The notes beneath the pieces were generated by a model. The model made no database searches. It saw only the letters and a list, made by a program, of their open reading frames with translations, and had not been told where the DNA came from. Shown piece by piece: positions 1 through 10,749 of a DNA stretch of 64,000 nt. Every line of letters begins with the position of its first letter. Positions within the stretch are counted from its first letter, which is position 1. Source of the stretch: Fasciola hepatica. Taxonomy: Eukaryota; Platyhelminthes; Trematoda; Plagiorchiida; Fasciolidae. Where the stretch lies: assembly GCA_948099385.1 (NCBI GenBank), contig CANUEZ040000020.1:62001-126000 (forward strand), written 5' to 3'. The position numbers and the translations under genes were made by a program.

Positions 1-1050
1 CCAGTCCTGTAGCAGCATTTTACACTTAGAAGGTGCAAAAGGCATTCCAAACGTTGCTACACCGTTGTTTAGACTATCTAAGAGCGCTAGCAACTTACCT
101 GGATTTTCACTCACAAGAACAATATCGTCCGCACATTCCAAGCCGGACAGTTTACTGCCTGAGCAAAGATCGATGTTGCCACTCTCACACGAGGATAGCG
201 CAATCTCAAAAAAAATAAAGAGGAAGGAAGATATTGAGCAACCTTGATCAAAACCACTTCTCATTGGTGAACCCGGGTGAAAGATCGCCGTGAGCGCAGA
301 CTCGGCTTTGGTTGTTTGCATACAACCATTGGGGAAAAGAAATAAATTTCTCTGGCACACCCTTCAATGAGAGACAGCTCCAGGGAACTGTGCCGTAGAC
401 TAAAATCGAACTCCGCTTTTTGATCAAGAAAGACAGAGATTGTGGGCCTACATAAAATGTGTCTGTGCCCTAAGGTTTGCCGAAGAGTACAGATGTGGTC
501 GATATAGCCCCTACTAGGTCTGAAACCGACTTGATACTCAAGCGTACACCTTCCGTGGGCACTGGATAATCGGTGAAGAATAAGCCCGCTGAGCAGTTTG
601 GACGCAATACTTACCAAGCTAATTCCTCCGCGATTTTCAAAAGAGGATTTGTCACCTTTTTTGTAAATCGGCACAATCATCGATTAACACGATTGCCTGG
701 GAATCTGTTCACTATTCCCCGAGGAGTTTTTTTAACTCCGAAACCAAAGCATTATCCTCATCCTTGAAGAAGGGCGGAGAAAATCCATTTAGTCCAGCAA
801 CATCTTGTCTTTTCAAGTAGCCTATCACCCACATAACCTCCATTTCTGATATGGGACTGATATCTGCCTGCGTCGTTTCTCTTGCAGGTACATTCGGAAG
901 GTCAACTGTAGAAGTTGGACAACTGAACTACTCCCTAAAGCGCTACGCCGAACATTTCAGACGACGTATAAGAAAGTGAATCTGTAAGGTGTTGCGTTTC
1001 TTGATTAACTCACTTACACCAGGTTTCTGTGGACTAATACTTCTAATCAA
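1..1050 (-). mobile_element. RTE-type non-LTR retrotransposon fragment (family B), truncated by window edge
   Basis: Decayed pol of an APE-type non-LTR retrotransposon, read right to left. In order it shows linker matches near 1030-900 (PQKPGVSE, then LPNVPA), a fingers segment (VIGYLKRQDVAG near 840-780), the motif IVPIYKKGDKSSFENRGGIS (from 680), GFRPSRGYIDHICTLRQ, and the catalytic region near 160 where the usual YADD reads CADD. The next block, FGMPFAPSKCKMLLQDW, leaves the window at base 1. Several frame changes and stops make it non-functional. The domain order and wording match RTE-clade elements of flukes (SR2/SjR2-like) from memory, not from a search. The 5' end appears interrupted by the SINE at 1050-1290. 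Confidence 0.85.
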
Positions 1051-1290
1051 ATGGTAACCCATGGAAGCACTGTACAGCTGTTTCGTCCTTGTTGGGAATT
1101 ATCAGAAGTGCACATCCACCGAGCCCCCACGGGGACTCGAACCCGGGGCGAACGATTGTGAATCGAACACCTTCACAACAAGGCTATCCGGGGTGGCTCT
1201 CAACGGTTTGTTCAACATCTACACTTCATGATATAGCATCCTTCCGTCGCTGGCTCTGTAGGTTGTTCATAACGGAATGCCTTCGTTGTA
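1050..1290 (-). mobile_element. tRNA-headed SINE with hammerhead tail (copy S1)
   Basis: On the minus strand a tRNA-like segment contains a good pol III B box (GGGTTCGAGTCC, near 1147-1136), preceded by TTCGATTCACAATCGTTCGC, and followed about 35 nt later by a hammerhead-like fold. The same order, with recognisable sequence, recurs at 24890-25120, 31950-32250 and 34700-34900. The stretch upstream of the B box, including the shared CCGTTGAGAGCC, also matches those copies. The order of pol III promoter then hammerhead is that of the Smα SINE-like repeat of schistosomes. It is non-coding. Boundaries are approximate because no target-site duplication was identified. Confidence 0.75.
1062..1118 (-). 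ncRNA. hammerhead ribozyme motif in SINE S1 (core G changed)
   Basis: Minus-strand order: outer stem TGGA pairing TCCA, internal loop, stem I GCACT pairing AGTGC, core CTGATAA (canonical CTGATGA, so the catalytic G8 position is A), stem II TTCC-(CAACAA)-GGAC (first pair lost), GAAA, stem III built on the self-complementary ACAGCTGT, and cleavage triplet GTA. All helices and the GAAA box are in the right order and spacing. The G8 change predicts little or no activity in this copy. Type I topology, with an open stem I, is as expected for ribozymes carried by retroelements. Confidence 0.6.
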
Positions 1291-1765
1291 CTTAGGCTCT
1301 TACAAAGAAGTCATCCATCAAAGGAGTCGATCGGTGTGTGGGGAGCGGATTGTTAGCGTTCAAAGACAGTGACGGAAGGGTGCTATACCATGTTTATTCT
1401 CTGCAGTACATTCTCCAATCAATTTGTGGTGAAGCATTTGATACCATTAACACGGTAAACTGCGCCGAATACGATCGTCACACCATCTCATTTGTTCGAC
1501 CAACTTTATAACACCAATCTTTGTAAAAATAAATTGTTCTAACATTTATTGATGTCATAATATTCCGATACTTTTAATCTGACTGGTTAATATCGGCATG
1601 GCTAAAGGTTGTGCATCAAGGCTAAGGGATTGTGGGTCGTGGCTAAAGAATTGGGGTTTTTGACTAAAGCTTGATGGGAAAACTTGTAGTGCGTAGGCTA
1701 GCGTCGGCATCGCTTGAGCATGGAGGGTGTTATATTGGATCCCAATCGATTCTATCATGCGTGGA
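1290..1765. other. No recognisable feature
   Basis: Anonymous sequence between the SINE and the next RT fragment. I see a loose run of near-repeats of the form GGCTAA.G..TTG.GG between about 1600 and 1680, but no gene, long ORF or clear element. Confidence 0.4.
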
Positions 1766-3070
1766 GTTTCACAGTGAAATAAGCTATCTTACACGAAATA
1801 AGGCTACTGGACTGGACTGGCTGCTTCCATCTATTTTTAAAATAAAGATGGCACAGGATTTTCATTGAACCCAACAAAGCTCCTCGGTTTTGTATGAATG
1901 ACGGAAAAAGTTCCGAAGAATTTGTATAAATCGTGGATCGTACCAATCTATAAGAAACGTGACTTGTCATCGTTGGTGCACCCAACAGGAGTAAATTCGG
2001 TTATCATCGGATTTCTCTGATATTGTTCTCCATCGCTCATTTGACCCTGGGGGGGGGGGGGGGAGGGGGCAGTGGTCAGGCCAGAATCGATCTGGATTTC
2101 GATTTGGGTGAACGTGTTACCCACATCTACAATCTGACAAATTTTAGAAAACAGCCAAACTTCACTGAAGCCAACCATCTCTGGTCTTCTCGATCCGGAA
2201 GCGGTCTTCAACTCCGTCGACCACGCGGTTCTTTGGCTCTTCCCTTTATTGAATAGTGTAGAAAAAAATAATTTCCGTCATAAAATCTCTATGTAAGAGT
2301 AGTCGAGACCACGTTTGTGCTTACGCCAACCTTCCAATGGAGTTCAACACGAGAAGAGGTGTACTTCGGAGTTTCTTCATCTCACCTTTTTTACTCACTT
2401 CGCAATTGATATGATCCAATAGACAACGTTTTTGATGTGGTCATATTAGTATCGAATTTTCCCCAGGGGGCAGTTGCAGATCTTGAGCATGCGGACTACA
2501 CAGTTCTTCTGGGTGAATATCCGAATGAGTTACCAGATTTTCAGAACAGTACGAATAACTTTGTGGGAGTGTTCGATATGCGTTTTGCTTCTTCGAAGCG
2601 CAAGATGCTGTTGCACGACTGAGTTGCTCAAACACCAAATTTTACGGTGTCTGGGGAAGAAATAAACCGGGTGAACAAGTTCTGTTGTCTAGGCAGACGT
2701 AGTTTACCATGAAGTTGGTTATCGAACGAAGTGACATCGCGTATACGGAAGGATCATTTGGTTTTTGCCCGCCTCAGTGATCTGTGGGGTCGACCTGATT
2801 TCATTTTATCTATCTAAGGTCCAGTGCGTGCTGCAGTAATCTGGCCAGTTCTTCTGTGTGGTTTAGAAACTTAGCCACGGTGGGTGATGAATAAGCGAAG
2901 ATTGTCGGCTTTCGAGCACCGATGTCTTCGAAGCACTGCCCAAATCTGGTAGGAGCACCGTTTCAGCAATAATGAAGCCAGACGGTGTACGTAATTGTTT
3001 GTTTTGTTTTACTCCAAACTGTGGGGAGATGTTTGACATGATCAACTTGGCTACTGTCAGCAATCATCAT
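1765..3070 (+). mobile_element. RTE-type reverse transcriptase remnant (family B)
   Basis: Plus-strand pol pieces in order: YLTRNKATGLDWLLPSIFK (near 1780), SWIVPIYKKRDLSSL (near 1930), HIYNLTNFRK (near 2130), a QGFPISPFLFNFAIDMIQ-like block near 2380, DLEHADYTVLLGE (near 2480, catalytic YADD replaced by HADYT), FDMRFASSKRKMLLHD, and a thumb/connection region with SAFEHRCLRS (near 2910). Frames switch repeatedly and stops interrupt it, so it is a pseudogene. Similarity fades after about 3070. Family assignment rests on domain order and on similarity to the fragments at 1-1050 and 10750-12355. Confidence 0.8.
2049..2063. repeat. G homopolymer (15 nt) followed by a second G run
   Basis: Fifteen consecutive G inside the decayed RT, then A and five more G. 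Such a run may be a sequencing or assembly length error. Confidence 0.9.
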
Positions 3071-3850
3071 CAAGACGAGATTGCATCTTCGCGTTATGTG
3101 ATGGCTCGCGTGCCTCCATGACCAAAACAATCACACAAGATGACTTCCGTAAGCCGTAGATGCAATCATGCCTGACAGATCGATTGGTAGAGATCACATG
3201 AAGTCCAGTTGCTGAACCAGTTCTTGAGCAACATCTGGTTCTACCCACTATGCCAGTGGAGGGGACACTGCGACGAATAAACATGGGCAGAAGTAGATTG
3301 TCTGTCAAAAACCTCCCCCAGATGGACGGAGGAGTGGAGTACCTGAGGTTCCTCTTGACGGTGGGAGAAGTCTTCACACTTCATTGGGCAGCTATCACCT
3401 GTAAAAGCTGGACAGCTCTCTGTCCAAATCATACTGCACTGTCCATGTTCCATTTTCTCCATTGGGTGCATTAGACAAATGACCAAATCCGAAAAGGAAT
3501 CAGTAATCAGGTCTCCTATGACAGACCAGAAGTTTCTTCTCACTTTCTTCGGTCACGTTCGCCTGTTGGGTTAACGACTCACTACCTTGTGGGTAAACTA
3601 TTGACTCAAAGGCTCCCATTAGGGTTTCTGACGAGCAACCCTTTTTGCGGTGTAGGCGTCGTTAAAGTATAATTCACCACGAAACCTCCAGAATCCTCCC
3701 TGTAATGAGAGTTGTAAATTTCCCTCCTTTAATTTAAAGCCACTCTCACGAGCGTTGATGGCTCCAAATTAAGCGATTGTTCAGTAGTCGAATATTTTTC
3801 AAATACGTCATGTCAGATAGAGCATCAGTCTGCCGTTGTTAGAACTCCTG
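3070..3850. other. Weakly structured spacer between RT and endonuclease remnants
   Basis: Long open stretches exist on both strands (for example 3057-3543 minus), but none shows a domain I recognise. Part may be the diverged C-terminal tail of the RT upstream. Confidence 0.3.
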
Positions 3851-4420
3851 AACGTTTAAAATCAAGTTTATTCCATGTCTCTGAAATGTGCATCAAAGGC
3901 CCCACTTCTGTGACTGCACTTCGAACCCCAGATGCTACTTCAATCTCCCGCTTTACTCTTCGTGTTTCAGGCGATTTGGTATCCAGTGTTCGTGGTCAGG
4001 CTGGCACCAGGATCACGTTAAGAAACAGAGCTGAAAGAGCGGTGCTAGGCTGTATTCCTGTCGACAGTCGCTTGCGTGCAGTTTGGTTGTTGCTTGTTCT
4101 TCACGTCTGTGTATGTACCCATTGACTGCAGTTTGTCTGAGACCCTGAGTGAATTCTATCGGGATTCGTCTCAGCTACTTCGAAGCTCGATCCCACTTTC
4201 TACGGGATCTGTAGTTTCTGATTCGCATAAAGCACGGTTCATTAGCTGTGCCATTAGAACTGGTACTTCATCGGTCGTCTTTCAGTGATAGGCGGCATCT
4301 GGATGTCTGCTGACCTGTTGTGATCTTTGTGGCTCTCCGTTTCCTTTCTCAGGGTCACGACTGTCGACGCTCTTTGGTCATTCTTGGTTTCTGCAAAGAA
4401 GCGTTTTTGCACTGAACTCA
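3850..4420 (+). mobile_element. APE-type endonuclease domain fragment of an RTE-like element
   Basis: A plus-strand open frame from 3886 reads FTLRVSGDLVSSVRG, then RAERAVLGCIPVDSRLRAV. It continues in another frame as VYVPIDCSLSETLSEFYRDS (near 4105-4160), which corresponds to the central endonuclease strand usually ending in VYAPT followed by a D/E-rich helix and EFY. This is the N-terminal nuclease that nicks target DNA for reprimed reverse transcription. It lies downstream of the RT at 1765-3070, the reverse of the order within one element, so it is a different insertion or a rearrangement. Frameshifted and non-functional. Confidence 0.65.
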
Positions 4421-5164
4421 TATGTATTCATGGAACGAAATTGTCTGATACCAGTGGCTATACAACAGATCAGATATGAAATTAGCAAATATTATCCGTT
4501 GAAATGAAAAAGTTACACAAGCTTGGTTTGTGATAAATACGTCTTGCTAAATATTATTTCAAACCGGACATTTGGTAACTTTAGTTTCTGAACAGTTCAG
4601 TCTCTATTTGTACGCTTGTTATGTCGTTCACCACTGCAATTGATCATGTTTGACCGGATGGGGTATAGCATCTGATGTAGGTAAATGAAGTTAGCCGAAA
4701 AATCCTCTATTCAAATAAGTTGGTGCTCCGGACAAGTTTTACTAGCCGAAAATGTGTTGGTCAAAAACATCGTGCTCTTGTGTGCAGAAGGTTAACTGAG
4801 GTGGCCAGTTTTGTTATCTGAGCCAAGAAATTCGAAATGACAATGTGCGGTCTCCTGAAAAGTCAGGTTTTCTAAGCCTGCACTTCATCAAGATTGATGC
4901 TAATCGTGAATTTCGGCTCCTATTACTCGTTTGCCAGTTGGAGTTGAGTCAGTTTCTCTGTATAGCATCCCTGTCGTTTTTGTCCGACTGGCTCTCTGAT
5001 CTAGATTTCTCAGTATGGATCACGTTATTTCCTATCAGGGTTCTTCGGAGAAGCACTTATTTGTCGGTTTGGTGCCTTTTGTCTGTCTCAAGTGAATTTC
5101 GAAATAATTTCTTCCTCCTTTCTCAAGCACTTTTAAGCTATACAATAAGTGTATAGTATTTCAG

Positions 5165-5310
5165 GAAGAGGAGCTCTGCCAATTCAAAAGAGCCCACTGG
5201 GGAGTGATCGGGTGCAGCCGGACTCGAACCCAGAACACAGAAGTATGCAGTCCAACTTTTGACCACCACCACTACGACGTGAATCATGTTTGACTGAGGA
5301 GCAAACATAT
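5165..5310 (-). mobile_element. tRNA-like SINE fragment of a second type (S6)
   Basis: The minus strand holds GTGGTGGTCAAAAGTTGG (A-box-like position) followed at tRNA spacing by a B box GGGTTCGAGTCC (near 5235-5222). Acceptor-stem pairing is absent, so it is not a tRNA gene. The sequence after the B box differs from the hammerhead SINEs, and no hammerhead core follows it. Confidence 0.5.
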
Positions 5311-8026
5311 GGAATGCAGTAACGGTAAGACGGACCAGTCCACCTACCGATTTATTTGGACTTCGAATAAAATGAGAAACACCTCTCGGAATCTCATTCA
5401 CGACTGGTCCTGCATTTTGGTCTGCTGGAAAACTTCAATCGTTCTTTTATGAGGCGCAACTTTCCGAGGCCGTGAATCTTGTTACTGCTCCTTTTGAACA
5501 AAGTGGAACTTTTCGGATGAATAAACGAACTCGTAACGAACGAGGAATACTTTCGCAGAGATAAGCATCGTATTTGCTCTTTCTGAAATTCAGTTGTCGG
5601 CTTTCACTCTGTGAGATCATATCGCGTTTGAGGGTAATCAATGAACTTCTCGACATCTTCGATTTCCTCTCAATCCCGTAACTCTTCATATGGTCAGCTG
5701 GATCACACACTCAGTTTATCAACTTAGTTAAACGGTTACCTAGTTATTTGCTGATCATGTTCACCACCTGCAACAGGACCACTGCCGGCACCGGCACCAC
5801 CACCACCACCACCACCATCACCACCACCACCAGTTTAGTCGTTCTTGTCATCACCTTTATCTCCATCAAAGTGGTCATCAACACCTGTTCACCTGTAGTT
5901 CATCTCTCTGTCAATCAGTTAGTCAACCCATAAGGATTCAGTTTACTGTCCATCATCCTACGTGTCACCATGACGACCACGACCATCTGACTGCAACTTA
6001 GTCGATGTAATGCTGTTTTGAAGATCGATCAGTATGAAGCTGAATCAGTTGAACCGCAAGGACTGGGATGCTGTACTTGTCTATTGTTGATCTTAGGTTT
6101 GTACCTCCAACTTCATTGTGACGAAATTAGGATCACTGGTCATTGGTGAGGTAAGTTCCTCGATTTCCGGGCACAACGAGGAATAATATGAGAAGGAGAG
6201 TTTCCACCATCCAAATTTACTGCGTTTTAACCGAAAACCGACATGCTTTTGGTAGAAAACAATCTTAACTAAAAAGCTGAACATATACGAAGTCTAATCA
6301 ATGTTGCTTTCTGAAAAGGCAATCTACCCTAGTCACATGACCCAGATCAAGGTGAGGCACTCATATGCCGTTGTTCTAATCACAAGAGAGCGAATATTAC
6401 GATGGGAAACAGCACAGAACTACGTGCAAAACCATCTGCAGATCGGAGCTTGAAACCTCTTTGAATCTGCGAGCACGAAGTGAACAATTCGAACAAGCCT
6501 CCTTTGAGTTTTGATATACATGCACTGTAGAACCGTAGAATGTAGATGTGGGGAAACACATTGATAGATGGCGAAAACCTAAAAAATTAAAAATCATATG
6601 GAAGTGGTTTTAATGAGGTAAAAGTCTAACGGACAGGATGACCTCATTTTTTCGTCTACCAAGTTGATAGACAACTGTACTGGATGAAATCGTGGAGCTG
6701 GTGTAGGAGGACTTGTAGCGATCTGGAGATGACTGAGTTTGTATGTGTAAATTCATGACCAAAAATTACTTTAGACAAACATAACCGATTAGCACTTAGC
6801 TCTAAGCAGTTTGCGAGTTGTTCGATGCCACAGGGCTGTGCGTTGATTGTCTGCTTGCTGTAAGGACAACTAGTTTCTGCCATTTGAAAAACACATGTTC
6901 GACTGCTCCGCTTGCGAACGGTTGAACCTCCAGCTCCCCTAGTTAGTACCGCGTCCGGTGTCACTCCCAAACGCAAACGTGAAAGACATTGTTTCAATAC
7001 AACCCGTCCTTCACCTATTCCACTGACTTTTACCGTCTTTTGGCATACGTTGGAACTTTTGGCTTGTTGCCCGTTCCATAGGCCATTCTCGGGATCTAGC
7101 AAGTACCTGATATTCGGAGTACTAAAAAGTTATCACATACATGTTCTAAGCTTATTCCAACTTATTAGTTTCTAGCGCAGGTTCAGACCATTTGTCACAT
7201 CTATACTCCATAAGAGGTGATTCACGTTACGAAGAAAATGGACATCATTGCCCACTATTCCGTTGTATTATGAATAGTCTTGCATTAAATAGGTTGTTTC
7301 AATGACCATCTGCAGTGTCCACTTAACGAGGCTTTGGGTCTCTAGCATTAGGGCTGAACTGTCTAATTCACTTGCATGCACGAAGGTATATTATCTCACC
7401 ATGATAGATCGGCGCGGAGCAATAAGTGTACGTTGATAGTCCAGAATGAGAGTGCCTAGACAGATTGACTTTAAGAAAACTCCGACATATAAGGTGTTAG
7501 TTGCACTTTCGGGAGAAAATTCACCGCCACCCATATTTAATTGGGAGTTCTTCTTGCCACCTGAAAAGTGTCCCGATTTTGATCAGAAGGAGGTCCATAA
7601 CGAACCTACAAGGCCGGTCCACGCACTCCGAGTCTGTGACACCGTTATACACGCCGACAACTGGGACCAGTGATTACGGGATACAGATATTTCATATTCT
7701 TATTCAAATGGCTTTCTTGTTCTCCCGTTGAAAGAGATAATTTGTCATATCTTTCTTTTACTCGTAGATTGGATGGCATTTTTGTCCATTTCAACTCAAA
7801 ATCGGTTCTATCGACAAACATTATCCAATCATGTGTGGTTTTCCGTAGTGGCCATTATTTTGTCTAGCTTTTGACGAGCTTAACCCTTCCGTTCAATCGA
7901 GGTCAATATGAATAGCAGTCCTAACCAGTCTGTCTTAAAGCATCTAATTTAACCGTGAGCGATCTTCGAAAGGCAATGATGGTTGAAGGAAACTGCAAAA
8001 AGGAATAATGAAAATGTTGGGAAACC

Positions 8027-8028
<2 letters not shown>
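5310..8028. other. Anonymous sequence, one CAC-rich microsatellite
   Basis: No gene recognised. The window holds a CAC-rich tract at 5793-5831 and an unassigned 148-codon open frame on the minus strand (6656-7102) with no domain I know. Codon periodicity is not obvious to me. Confidence 0.3.

Positions 8029-8088
<60 letters not shown>
8029..8088. repeat. (AT)n microsatellite
   Basis: Thirty uninterrupted AT units. The flank TCGTACAATA is partly duplicated just after it. Confidence 0.95.
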
Positions 8089-8090
<2 letters not shown>

Positions 8091-9838
8091 TACAATATCG
8101 TACAATAATTATTCGATATTTCCGAAGAGGAATGCCATCAGATGCTATTCGGAATTAACCGGTGAGCTGCAGATTCCATCCTTGGACCCTAAGTTCCTTA
8201 TTACTCCGAGTTGACCGCTTGAACACGGCCGATGCCGTTACACAGAAAAAGGTTCACCTGAAGTTCAACAAATGTTAAGTGGAAATAATGCTCGATCCAC
8301 CTGTCAGGATACTAAGAAACAGACATTCAAAAGCGAGTCCATTAGGAAGGTGTCTAAATCATACGGAAAATAAAATTTGGGATGTATTCGGAAAAACAAT
8401 ACTGAAATGAAAGTAGTTCGGCTGTCATTTTATCGTGCAGTGGCAACAAAACACGCGTCCGCTGCAACTGAGCAATTTGTAGTATTTATCCATTTATAGA
8501 TGTCATAGAATGTGCGGAATAATTCTCCGTGATTGTTGAAAGCTATACCAATTTTCTTCTCTGTTTCAATGATAGAATCAAAAAGTCAAATTCACAGACA
8601 CCCACTGACTGAAAATAATTTGGTCTCCGTGAATCAAGGAAGATTTTGCTTACGATGTTAGAATAAACGGAAATGCTAAGATATCATAGTCGCCCACAGT
8701 GAGGACTATAGCGAGGCGAGTCTACCCAATTGAATGCTTTTCCTTTAGATTGATTATCTGGGAAACGGTCATTTTCGTGACGAAAGGGACCAGGGAGACC
8801 GATGTGCTTCTTTGATATGATATTTCTAGCAAATGTTCAAGTAATAAGCTAGTTCTATGTTTAATGCAAAGAGACGACTAACGGGGATTGACAGAACAAT
8901 TAGTCAGTCTCTGTTATGAAACGCAATCCGAAACCTATAAGAGAATACTAAACCATTAAGTCGTCATGTGTGGGCACTTGGTGTCGAGAACTACAAATCG
9001 ACTGGCGAATCACCATCATTCAAGAGCCATCCGTGCTACCGAAATTCGTTTTAAATGGAAAATAAACTACATTTTCTGCCTAATTTTGGACAAAAGTTGA
9101 ACAACTGTTTCTCGTTGTCATACTCATCCGCTTGTTCTAGATCTTCGTCTATCGTTCTTACCTAGAACGCGTGTTTTATTGGTCAAAACATTCACCACCA
9201 AAACCATTTAGCCACAATCATCAAGCTATCTATCCAACCGTCTACCTAACCAATCAACGATTGGCTCACCACCCAGGGGTGCATCAGGGAATAGCTGTGT
9301 CTTGACACCCACAAAACCCATCATAATCTGGGTGATTTGACTTTGGACACCTACTTCGTCCTTTTCATTTTCGTAGTGCACGACATCCTATCGTCGTTGA
9401 TTATTTTTTACTTCTGATCACCACAGGACCTGGCTTGCTTGTAGGCGCGTTTGTATATTTGTGTATCCATGCTTGGCTTGAACTTCAACAAAACCTGGGC
9501 ACTCCTCTGTTTCCCCACTGGTCCCCGATACTAAAGGGACCGGGTACTCATTCTGCTTTGGTTTCTGTATTCATCTCTAGCAACTCAGTCACTCAACCAC
9601 ATTAAATCATTCACCCCCGGTTCATTCACGTGGTATCATCTATGCTATAGATGAACGACAGGGAAGTGACTTTCAGGCCTTCAAAATTGAATGGTTGTTG
9701 TGTCACATGTATATATATATATAGATATATGCAGATATTCGCTCAGACCCACAATCTCAAAGACTTGCAAGTGCGCATACGCACAACCTACTGAACTATC
9801 TACACATGAATGCAGTTACATAGCTATAATCGCATGAG

Positions 9839-9883
<45 letters not shown>

Positions 9884-10118
9884 GCACCTTCCTACTGTAA
9901 ACGTACATTGATGAACATCACTAGTCCAGGGTGACAGCACACGCACCTGTCAGAACTTGTGTGACATGATGAGCTTTGGTGCTTGACTGTCTGTCGTTCG
10001 TGATTGACAGGTGCCGCGTATTACCCTCCACTCTCATCCTCGTTCGCGTTCTCGTTCATCACGGTTGTGTGTATGTGTAGGTGATTGACTGACTGGGTGA
10101 CTGAACGTTTGACGAAAC
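8089..10118. other. Anonymous AT-rich stretch with a (CA)n tract
   Basis: No ORF above 60 codons lies between 8214 and 10021. A (CA)n microsatellite occupies 9842-9882 and a short (AT)n tract lies near 9713-9721. Nothing else recognised. Confidence 0.4.
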
Positions 10119-10143
10119 GGATGGATGGATGGATGGATGGATG
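10119..10143. repeat. (GGAT)n microsatellite
   Basis: About six units of GGAT/ATGG, directly followed by GGTTGGTTTGGTTGG-type sequence. Confidence 0.85.
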
Positions 10144-10749
10144 GGCAGACAGCAGGGTAGATAGGTGTGGGGTGTTGGTTTGGTTGGTAAGTTGGTTGGT
10201 TAGCATACTAGTTGGATGACTTGTACACTGACCGCATTAGTGATAGAAACCCAAAAGGTACGGAGAATAGAATGCGCAGTTGACTGTTGGTTTGCGCGAT
10301 TTAGATTCAGGTATGAAGTCGACTACTGCCGTTGTTGAAGCTGATGATACTGATTCTGAAATCGATGTCCATGATCACCGAGTGGAAACAGCTGCAGGTC
10401 CACCGTATTCACCGAATTCAGTCAACGATAGTGAAAAAGCAAATTTATTCAGAAACAAATAGTGAAGTGAGTTCATTGTGAAGTAACTCATGTCTCAGTA
10501 GCTCATAATGCACCGCTGATTGCTATTATCAACCCCGGCGATGTGAAATATGAGGTCGGCTTCCGTCAGATAAGTTGCTTTCTAGTGAACTTGCTGCCGC
10601 GGAATTGCCCGAAACGCGATTTGGTAACTGCCTCCATACATTCTACCAAGAACGAAAGAATATATTTACAAGGTGTACGTACTAGGCGATTTCAGGACTT
10701 CAGACATGTAAGTCGATTGCATGTTACCGCCCTAAATTGATGATGGATG

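Noticed and set aside
5200..5275. Possible tRNA gene (good B box)
   Set aside because: No acceptor or anticodon stem pairing; judged a SINE head.
6656..7102. 148-codon minus-strand frame
   Set aside because: No recognised domain, no supporting gene structure, and an overlapping frame on the other strand. It could be part of an unknown repeat.
10324..10365. CTGATGA followed by GAAA on the plus strand
   Set aside because: The ten bases between cannot form stem II and no cleavage triplet or stem I follows.
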